Positions 1 through 5,242 of a stretch of 10,426 nucleotides of DNA are shown here, one piece after another. The position numbers and the translations under genes are program-made. The notes under the pieces were generated by a model. The model made no database searches. It was not told where the DNA came from and saw nothing but the letters and a program-made list of their open reading frames with translations. The stretch lies in contig DKWR01000053.1 of assembly GCA_002491825.1 (NCBI GenBank), positions 1 through 10,426 of the forward strand, written 5' to 3'. Numbering within the stretch: position 1 is the first letter of the stretch; every line of letters starts with the position of its first letter. The stretch comes from Ruminococcaceae bacterium UBA7147 (GTDB taxonomy: Bacteria > Bacillota > Clostridia > Oscillospirales > Acutalibacteraceae).

Positions 1-36
1 CGACCGAATTACGCATTACGCATTATATTATACCAT
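1..36. repeat. Truncated copy of a palindromic intergenic repeat
   Basis: This stretch reads CGACCG followed by AATT, two ACGCATT units and a TATATTATA tail. It closely resembles the right half of the palindromic element at 6868-6936, which reads CGACCG, a 6-base insert, AATTCCGCATTCCG and a similar AT tail. The left arm would lie before the window edge, so the full hairpin cannot be checked. I read it as a second member of one intergenic repeat family. It could also be the tail of a terminator of an unseen upstream gene. Confidence 0.45.
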
Positions 37-114
37 ATCCGAAAGCCGCCGACAAGACATAGTTTTGAATATTCGGAAGTTATCATTGTCCGTTTTATGA
101 CACACAATGTTTTC

Positions 115-120
115 TATAAT
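115..120 (+). promoter_or_regulatory. Possible -10 box before the small ORF
   Basis: A perfect TATAAT lies 31 bases upstream of the GGAGGAAGG ribosome site of the small ORF at 165. No convincing -35 hexamer is placed 16-18 bases upstream of it: TTGTCC at 86-91 would need a 23-base spacer. It is therefore a weak or activator-dependent promoter, or chance in AT-rich DNA. Confidence 0.3.
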
Positions 121-164
121 ATATATTGTAAGGTATATGAAAACAGAAAACGGAGGAAGGTATT

Positions 165-413
165 ATGATGAATTTATGTGTATTTATTTTTGTAATCTAT
201 GCGGTGAGCTACTCTACAAAGGCGATTTTGTTCGGAAAGTCAGGCAAAAAGCAGAAAAAAGGCTACTGCACTGCAAGAAATGCAACAGCTAAAACGAATA
301 TAAAACCTCAACGGCGCAAACACAGTAAACCGAACATAGTAAAAATCAAGCAGACAAAAGCAGGACGTATGGGAACATCTCCCGTACGTCCTGTTGCTTT
401 ACTAAATATTTAA
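165..413 (+). CDS. Small hypothetical protein, uncertain reading frame
   Basis: An 82-codon ORF begins four bases after an excellent ribosome site (GGAGGAAGG, 152-160). The product would have a short hydrophobic N-terminal segment (about residues 4-23) and then a very basic tail rich in Lys and Arg. I do not recognise it. Two things make it doubtful. The ORF runs straight through the terminator hairpin at 361-393 and stops inside the antisense of the mgtE remnant, so the native 3' end may have been lost. An overlapping frame (137 or 176 to 292) instead encodes a short peptide with two CxxC pairs, CNLC and CKKC, resembling a mini zinc ribbon, but with a poorer ribosome site. One of the two may be real, or a frameshift may have joined them. 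The function is unknown. Confidence 0.35.
   Translation: MMNLCVFIFVIYAVSYSTKAILFGKSGKKQKKGYCTARNATAKTNIKPQRRKHSKPNIVKIKQTKAGRMGTSPVRPVALLNI
357..400 (-). terminator. Intrinsic terminator after the mgtE remnant
   Basis: Two 14-base arms (361-374 and 380-393, one G-T wobble) form a hairpin with a 5-base loop. On the minus strand it is followed by GCTTTTGTCTG, a modest T-tract; on the plus strand the tail is weaker. It sits just beyond the mgtE remnant's stop codon, so it is probably that gene's original terminator. It now serves as the first terminator available to the RCC1-repeat gene upstream. Its sequence is unrelated to the terminator of the intact mgtE. Confidence 0.75.
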
Positions 414-629
414 AATTGAAGTAGCGATTCCGAAGTAAATCAACAGCGAAAGCGAGTCGCAGACTGTTGAAATCAGCGGATTTGCCATTACGGCAGGGTC
501 AAAGCCGATTTTGCTTGCCAGCAAGGGCAGGCTTGAGCCTACAAGCTTTGACATCATAATCGTTCCCAAAAGCGTGAGCGACACGACAAGCGCAATCACA
601 AAAGCATTCGGGTTAAAGTTATCATTGTT
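402..629 (-). pseudogene. mgtE: 3'-terminal remnant of a second mgtE copy
   Basis: This open stretch encodes the last ~65-70 residues of MgtE: the end of the membrane domain with the final two helices, the GFDPAVMANPL motif and the stop codon. It matches the intact gene's end (3469-3681) over about 213 bases with roughly 13 mismatches by eye, including a 107-base identical run (421-527 against 3488-3594). Only two residues differ in the 65 compared (Val for Met, Leu for Ile), so most changes are silent and the fragment was probably once part of a working gene. Similarity ends near 615, and a TGA in the same frame lies at 630-632. It has no ribosome site, cytoplasmic domain or CBS domains, so it cannot make a transporter. 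It lies 14 bases downstream of the RCC1-repeat gene's stop on the same strand. Confidence 0.85.
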
Positions 630-643
630 TCACCGCTTTCAAA

Positions 644-3277
644 TTACCACAGTTTCCAGTCTGAAACATCACGTTGACCATAATCATTTTTGCCTGTTGC
701 CACAACGGTTCCGTCTGATTTCAAGCCAATAGTATGGTAGTCTCCGGATGAAACAGCAACAATATCTTTCCACCCTGATATATCACATTGACCACAATCA
801 TTATTGCCTGTAGCTACAACAGTACCGTCTGATTTTAAGCCTACAGTATGGCCGCTTCCTGCTGAAACAGCAACAATATCTCTCCAGTCTGATACATCAC
901 ATTGACCAAGAAAATTTTCACCATTAGCCACAACAGTACCGTCTGTTTTTAAGCCGACAGTATGGTGGTATCCTGCTGATATAGCAACAATATCTTTCCA
1001 GTCTGATACATTACATTGACCGTTATCATTACCACCCATAGCCACAACAGTTCCGTCTGATTTTAAGCCTACAGTATGGTCGTGTCCGGCTGAAACAGCA
1101 ACAATATCTTTCCAATCTGATACATCGCATTGACCATCTTCATTATAACCTGTAGCTACAACAGTTCCGTCTGATTTTAAGCCTACAGTATGACTAGTTC
1201 CTGTTGAAACAGCAACAATATGACTCCAATTAGATACATTGCATTTACCATAACTATTATCGCCTGTAGCTACAACAGTTCCGTTTGATTTTAAGCCGAT
1301 AGTTTGGTCGTCTCCTGCTGAAACAGCAACAATATCACTCCAATCAGATACATCACATTGACCATAATAATTATAGCCTGTTGCTACAACAGTTCCGTCT
1401 GATTTTAAAGCTACAGTACCATCACCAGCTGAAATATAATTTTGAAAATCAATTATATGTTCATTAATCAACTGATTTGAATCTTTGTAATCTCCTAAAT
1501 TCCGCAGAATGAGATTAGCATTAATATAATCTTCATTATTTATGTATTCGAGAAACTGATTATACTTGTTATTCGGAATTATTACTGCATTCAAAACTAT
1601 TAAAAAAGCAACTACAACGGCAATCACACTAAGAATTAAAACAGACAATTTTATCTTTCTTTTTTTGTTTTTTTCTTTTTCTGCTACTTCCAGTTCGAGT
1701 GCCTTTTGCTTGGCTTTGATCTCTTCAATTTCTTTCAGGCATAATTCTGCCTGATTTTCAGCGTCCTTCCAGTCTGAAACGGATTTGAATAATTCCGCTG
1801 CTTTATTAAGATTTTCAATTACTTTGCCTGAATCACCGATCTGAGGCTCGTTTTTAGCCGCAACAGCTTTGTCATAAACTAAGTTTTTCTGAGCTTCTTT
1901 CAGCTTTACTTTTGAATCTTTCCAACCCTCTATTGCTTTAAATCCTGCAATTGCTTCTTCGTCGTCAGAAACCTTTCCTGTTTCTAATTTGCTTAGTGAC
2001 AGATTGTAGATTTTGTCCTTGCAAGCAATAATCTTTTCTTTTGACCTGCGAAAACTGTTCAGCGCCTTAAAACTCGATATTGCATTAACCAAGTTATCCA
2101 AAGAATCGGTATCATAGAGCTTACAAGCCTGATAATATGACATCAACAGTTCATAATCTGCCTTAACTTTTGAAAAATTTATATTAACAGTTTTATTTTC
2201 AGAGCTTGTTTGTGTGTCTGACTCTATTAACCATAGCTTAGGTTTGATAAATTCCAGCCGATAATTTTTGCTGTGTTTTGCAGAAGTACACATACCTTTA
2301 ATACTCTGTTTTTCAGCAGAGCCGTCAAACGGCAGAACGAATACTATCTCTCCGGCAAAATTATCGTCATCATCCCACAATACCGCAGAAAATGAACCGT
2401 CAATTACAGCGTTTACTTCTTCAAAAATCTTGACATTGCAGGAAGCTACGCTGATGACTGATTCAACTGTGCCTGTTTCCGTAGTGCTGACAGATTTTAC
2501 TGTGGGTGACAGCATAGCCAAAAGTTCAACGGGATCACGCTCTTCAAGAAGTTTGATTTTCACCTTTTCAATTTGTTCATTGTAAAACTTTACTTCTTCT
2601 CTTGCTTGCTTTAGAGTTTCACGTCCCCACGAGGAGTTGTATTTTCCCATAAAAGAGTCGCTAACTTCACTGCCTTTTTTACGGAACTCTTCCTTTTGCC
2701 TTTTCGCTTGTTCTTCTGCGTAGCGATTGTATTCATCAATTTCAGCGTTCTTCCTCTGAATATCCGATGCTATTGAAATTCCTGCGGCAGGGCCGGCAAG
2801 TCCTGATGCAATTCCTCCTGCAATAGACCAGTCCTGCTTGCGCTTATACTGAGGTTCAACTGAGTTTGAAAGTGCATTATATACTAATTTTGCATTATCT
2901 GCCGCTTCTTTTGAATCATTATATTCATCTAACGGCTCTTGAGCTTTTTTAAGAAGCTCCGTATAGTAAACAATCTGTTTGTCTCGACCAAAATAGCCTG
3001 CATATTTTGTTAGACAGGCCTCTTTTTCCTGTTCCATTGCTTTTATTTCATTCAGTTCAGCTTGCTTTTCTTCAATATCTTTTATATTCTGTTCTTCATC
3101 GATAACAGACTTAATTTTATTAAAACAAAGTTTAAGAGTTTCTTCGTTACTGAAGTCTGTAAATCCTATATTTTTTGCAATTAGTTTTGCCCGCTCAATG
3201 TCAGCCTTTGTTGAAAGATTTTCTATTCCCACAGAAAGACATTTTTCATAAAATTGCCGTTCAATTTTACTTATCAT
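644..3277 (-). CDS. Single-pass membrane protein with C-terminal RCC1-type repeats
   Basis: An 877-residue protein of unknown role. Start chosen at 3277: GGAGG lies 9 bases upstream, and an earlier ATG hits a stop after two codons. In order: helical, charged N-terminal part with likely coiled coils (about 60-85 and 175-250); a Gly/Ala-rich stretch (152-171); a probable beta-rich region (265-350); helical repeats with the clostridial FxxLxxYKDS-like pattern near 403, 446, 497 and 590; a Lys/Arg cluster (536-543); one membrane helix (544-567); then seven 38-residue RCC1-like units (613-877), consensus VAVSAG-HTVGLKSDGTVVATG-GQCDVSDWKDI. The basic cluster before the helix predicts a cytoplasmic N-terminus and an external C-terminus by the positive-inside rule. 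Seven units would suit a complete seven-bladed propeller. RCC1 propellers generally mediate protein binding; the partner here is unknown. The gene is visibly AT-richer than mgtE and flanked by mgtE 3' ends, which hints at acquisition. Confidence 0.85.
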   Translation of the reverse strand: MISKIERQFYEKCLSVGIENLSTKADIERAKLIAKNIGFTDFSNEETLKLCFNKIKSVIDEEQNIKDIEEKQAELNEIKAMEQEKEACLTKYAGYFGRDKQIVYYTELLKKAQEPLDEYNDSKEAADNAKLVYNALSNSVEPQYKRKQDWSIAGGIASGLAGPAAGISIASDIQRKNAEIDEYNRYAEEQAKRQKEEFRKKGSEVSDSFMGKYNSSWGRETLKQAREEVKFYNEQIEKVKIKLLEERDPVELLAMLSPTVKSVSTTETGTVESVISVASCNVKIFEEVNAVIDGSFSAVLWDDDDNFAGEIVFVLPFDGSAEKQSIKGMCTSAKHSKNYRLEFIKPKLWLIESDTQTSSENKTVNINFSKVKADYELLMSYYQACKLYDTDSLDNLVNAISSFKALNSFRRSKEKIIACKDKIYNLSLSKLETGKVSDDEEAIAGFKAIEGWKDSKVKLKEAQKNLVYDKAVAAKNEPQIGDSGKVIENLNKAAELFKSVSDWKDAENQAELCLKEIEEIKAKQKALELEVAEKEKNKKRKIKLSVLILSVIAVVVAFLIVLNAVIIPNNKYNQFLEYINNEDYINANLILRNLGDYKDSNQLINEHIIDFQNYISAGDGTVALKSDGTVVATGYNYYGQCDVSDWSDIVAVSAGDDQTIGLKSNGTVVATGDNSYGKCNVSNWSHIVAVSTGTSHTVGLKSDGTVVATGYNEDGQCDVSDWKDIVAVSAGHDHTVGLKSDGTVVAMGGNDNGQCNVSDWKDIVAISAGYHHTVGLKTDGTVVANGENFLGQCDVSDWRDIVAVSAGSGHTVGLKSDGTVVATGNNDCGQCDISGWKDIVAVSSGDYHTIGLKSDGTVVATGKNDYGQRDVSDWKLW
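647..1441 (-). repeat. Seven tandem 114-bp repeats coding RCC1-like units
   Basis: The 3' third of the gene is built of six 114-base units plus one first unit of 111 bases. Core segments such as ACAGTTCCGTCTGATTTTAA recur almost unchanged in most copies, and differences concentrate at the codons after the SAG motif and around the GxNxxGQC segment. Such DNA-level similarity suggests recent expansion or ongoing homogenisation, and unit number may vary between strains. Six of seven units carry Cys in GQCDV-like motifs; the last has Arg. The last unit ends at the stop codon in DWKLW, where the others continue into the next blade. Confidence 0.9.
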
Positions 3278-3282
3278 AACAT

Positions 3283-3291
3283 TTTCCTCCG
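3283..3291 (-). promoter_or_regulatory. Ribosome binding site of the RCC1-repeat gene
   Basis: The minus strand reads CGGAGGAAAATGTTATG. GGAGG fixes the start at 3277, because the intervening ATG (ATG TTA TGA) is closed by a stop codon at once. Confidence 0.75.
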
Positions 3292-3347
3292 AGTTTATCA
3301 GTTTTCTATATCGAAAATTATATAATAACTACATAATAATTTATTAA

Positions 3348-3375
3348 ATTATAACATAAATCAGTTTATATTCAA
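3348..3375 (-). promoter_or_regulatory. Promoter of the RCC1-repeat gene
   Basis: On the minus strand TTGAAT (3370-3375) is followed after 16 bases by a perfect TATAAT (3348-3353) that also carries the extended -10 TG (TGTTATAAT). This is a strong housekeeping-sigma match lying about 70 bases before the start codon. The gene therefore has its own promoter just after the mgtE terminator and does not depend on readthrough. Confidence 0.7.
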
Positions 3376-3420
3376 TAGATTTTATCTAAAAAACCTTGAT
3401 GAATTGCAGAAAACAAACAA

Positions 3421-3458
3421 AAAGGTCGGGTAGCCGTATCGACGGTAACCCGACCTTT
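3421..3458 (-). terminator. Intrinsic terminator of intact mgtE
   Basis: Two perfect 11-base arms (AAAGGTCGGGT and its complement) enclose an inner CCGT/ACGG stem. On the minus strand the hairpin is followed by a long T-rich tract (TTTTTGTTTGTTTT). It begins 11 bases after the mgtE stop codon. This strong terminator insulates the RCC1-repeat gene from mgtE transcription. Confidence 0.9.
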
Positions 3459-3468
3459 ATTTTAATTA

Positions 3469-4839
3469 CTAAATGTTCAAAATAGATGTAGCGATTCCGA
3501 AGTAAATCAACAGCGAAAGCGAGTCGCAGACTGTTGAAATCAGCGGATTTGCCATTACGGCAGGGTCAAAGCCGATTTTGCTTGCCAGCAAGGGAAGGCT
3601 TGATCCTACAATCTTTGACATCATAATCGTTCCCAGAAGCGTGAGCGATACGACAAGCGCAATCATAAACGCATTAGGGTTGCCGTTCAAATCAAAAATC
3701 ATCAGCTTTATGAAGTTAGCCGCCGCAAGCGTTGCGCCGCAGAGGATTGACACCCTCAGCTCCTTCCACAAAACCTTGAACATACTTTTGAACTCAATTT
3801 CACCGAGCGAAAGCGCACGGATAACCGACACCGAAGCCTGCGAGCCTGCGTTACCGCCCGAGCCCGTAATCATCGGGATAAACGACGAAAGCACAATTAC
3901 GCTTGCAAGAGCGCCCTCGAACGAGGAAATAATCGCACTTGTAAACGTAGCCGAAAGCATAAGCACAAGCAGCCACGGGATACGCTTGCGGTAAATTCCC
4001 CATACGCTCGTTCTCATATACGGCTTGTCCGACGGCAAAACCGCCGCCATCTTTTCAATATCCTCAGTAGCCTCTTCCTGAATAACGTCGATAGCGTCGT
4101 CGATTGTTACAATACCGACAAGCCTGTTTTCGTTATCAACAACGGGCAGAGCAAGGAAATTGTAGTTTGAAAACATCTGTGCAACCTGCTCCTGGTCGTC
4201 AAGCGTATTAACCGAAATGACGTTTTCCTCCATCAAGTCCTTTACAAGGTCGTCGTCGTCAGCCAACAGCAAATCCTTGACGGTTGAAATACCGATAAGC
4301 TTGTTGTTGTTATCGGTAACATAGCAGGTGTAAATTGTTTCTTTGTCAACGCCGGTTCTTCTGATTCTCTTGATTGCCATTTCAGCGGTCATATCGGGGC
4401 GGAGAACAATAAACTCCGTCGTCATAATCGAGCCTGCGCTGTCCTCGGGATATTTCAGAAGCTCGTTAATCTGCTTTCTCATATCCTTGTCAGCCTGTCG
4501 CAGAATACGCTTTACAACGTTGGCAGGCATTTCCTCGATAAGGTCAACAGCGTCGTCGACAAACAGTTCGTCAACAACTTCTTTAAGCTCGCTGTCGCTC
4601 AATCCGTGAATAAGGAACTCCTGTGTTTCGTCGTCCATTTCAACAAAGGTCTCGGCGGCAAGCTCTTTTGGCATAATGCGAAAAAGAATAGGCGTTTTTT
4701 CATCCTGTAACTCCTCAAAAATCGCAGCAATATCGTACGGTTTCATCGTAGTCAGGATGTCACGCAGGGTATTGAACTTTCTCTCTTCAAGCAACACCCT
4801 GATGGTTTCCGTAAGCGTTACGTTAACCTGTTCCATCAT
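3469..4839 (-). CDS. mgtE: Magnesium transporter MgtE
   Basis: A 456-residue inner-membrane Mg2+ channel/transporter, a normal length for the family. It has an N-terminal helical MgtE_N domain (about 1-130), two CBS domains (about 135-195 and 200-258) that sense cytosolic Mg2+ in characterised homologues, a linker helix, then five membrane helices from about residue 285. Diagnostic stretches are PMITGSGGNAGSQAS (322-336), VIRALSLGEI (339-348) and GFDPAVMANPLISTVCDSL (423-441); Asp439 sits where the pore Asp of the family is expected. The gene begins with two ATGs after GGAGG: the first (4839) is 4 bases from it, the second (4836) 7 bases, so the second may be the true start. Promoter, leader and terminator make it a single-gene unit. 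Its last ~213 bases are nearly duplicated at 402-615. Confidence 0.97.
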   Translation of the reverse strand: MMEQVNVTLTETIRVLLEERKFNTLRDILTTMKPYDIAAIFEELQDEKTPILFRIMPKELAAETFVEMDDETQEFLIHGLSDSELKEVVDELFVDDAVDLIEEMPANVVKRILRQADKDMRKQINELLKYPEDSAGSIMTTEFIVLRPDMTAEMAIKRIRRTGVDKETIYTCYVTDNNNKLIGISTVKDLLLADDDDLVKDLMEENVISVNTLDDQEQVAQMFSNYNFLALPVVDNENRLVGIVTIDDAIDVIQEEATEDIEKMAAVLPSDKPYMRTSVWGIYRKRIPWLLVLMLSATFTSAIISSFEGALASVIVLSSFIPMITGSGGNAGSQASVSVIRALSLGEIEFKSMFKVLWKELRVSILCGATLAAANFIKLMIFDLNGNPNAFMIALVVSLTLLGTIMMSKIVGSSLPLLASKIGFDPAVMANPLISTVCDSLSLLIYFGIATSILNI

Positions 4840-5042
4840 CTTTCCTCCTTTTTAACTCATGGAGTAAAGACGTGTGTTCCTTGGGCAGTCTGCACCTTAA
4901 AAACGGCGCAAAAATTACGAAAACAAAATGAACGCAAAAGCGCGCATTTTATTTCTACTTCGCCCGGGTACAGCGCCTTTATTACCATCTGCGTCCATTA
5001 AGTTTTCACCTCTTGTTTTTATTATTTGGGCACAAGCCCACT
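4840..5042 (-). promoter_or_regulatory. Structured mgtE leader, candidate attenuator or Mg2+ sensor
   Basis: The predicted mRNA starts near 5042 and runs about 200 nt to mgtE. It opens with a hairpin (TGGGC/GCCCA, 5027-5040). Two alternative pairings compete for one segment. In the first, GGCGC (4973-4977) pairs with GCGCC (4905-4909), encloses a small hairpin (4925-4950) and is followed by GTTTTT, so it resembles a terminator. In the second, GGC plus CTGTACC (4967-4977) pairs with GGTGCAG plus GCC (4884-4896). They cannot form together. Close to mgtE, CTCC (4861-4864) can pair with the GGAG of the ribosome site. Clostridial mgtE is often under an M-box riboswitch, but the GCTCCT and CAATGGGTCAACAG landmarks of that class are absent. 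The class is therefore unassigned; the leader structure was read by eye. Confidence 0.5.
4915..4998 (-). CDS. Putative 27-residue leader peptide upstream of mgtE
   Basis: Inside the mgtE leader a 27-codon ORF starts with ATG at 4998, eight bases after a good ribosome site (AGAGGTG). The peptide begins MDADGNKGAVPG, continues with a basic RSRNKMR segment and ends in a hydrophobic AFAFILFS. Its GGC-GCT codons form the 5' arm of the candidate terminator stem, and its stop codon lies 5 bases before the 3' arm, so translation would affect folding. Leader peptides are known to control other Mg2+ uptake genes (MgtL of Salmonella mgtA, rich in acidic and proline residues). The acidic start here is suggestive only. 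The ORF may also be chance. Confidence 0.4.
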   Translation of the reverse strand: MDADGNKGAVPGRSRNKMRAFAFILFS

Positions 5043-5048
5043 TATAGT

Positions 5049-5077
5049 ATTTTAGTCCAAAAATAAAGCGTTGTCAA
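5049..5077 (-). promoter_or_regulatory. Promoter of mgtE
   Basis: On the minus strand a perfect TTGACA (5072-5077) is followed after 17 bases by TAAAAT (5049-5054). The predicted start is about 7 bases further on, giving a leader of about 200 nt before the mgtE start codon. A long leader on a strong promoter fits control after initiation. Confidence 0.8.
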
Positions 5078-5202
5078 CAGGATAAATCAATTCGGAATTG
5101 TTATTTGGGAATAGTTATTTTCAAAAATTGATTTTATATATTGGTGATGATTAGTTATAATGTGCAGAGAACAATCTTGACTGTTCCCTACACTAAAAAA
5201 TA

Positions 5203-5232
5203 TCGGAACACCGCAACAATGCGATGTTCCGA
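5203..5232 (-). terminator. Intrinsic terminator of the NSS transporter gene
   Basis: Two 13-base arms with one mismatch (TCGGAACACCGCA and TGCGATGTTCCGA) and a 4-base ACAA loop are followed on the minus strand by ATATTTTTTAG. The hairpin starts 10 bases after the transporter stop. The other flank is also T-rich on the plus strand, so it could work both ways. Confidence 0.9.
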
Positions 5233-5242
5233 ATTTTTTAAT

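Noticed and set aside
402..599. A separate 65-residue gene starting with GTG
   Set aside because: It is the C-terminal end of MgtE without a ribosome site; it is better described as a remnant.
647..1441. Regular repeats that might suggest a CRISPR array or satellite
   Set aside because: The period is 114 bases, all units are in frame in one long ORF and they encode RCC1-like blades; there are no short repeats with unique spacers.
3578..4609. Plus-strand ORFs opposite mgtE
   Set aside because: They are mirror frames of a clearly conserved gene and have no ribosome sites or recognisable products.
4840..5042. Assignment of the mgtE leader to the M-box (ykoK) riboswitch
   Set aside because: An AGGTGA and a few short matches are present, but the GCTCCT and CAATGGGTCAACAG blocks and the GTGCTAAA closing segment of the class are not, so I leave the class open.
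5168..5186. GAACA-N9-TGTTC inverted repeat as an operator
   Set aside because: Only five bases per arm, in an intergenic tail downstream of a terminator and over 90 bases upstream of the mgtE -35 box; too weak to call.
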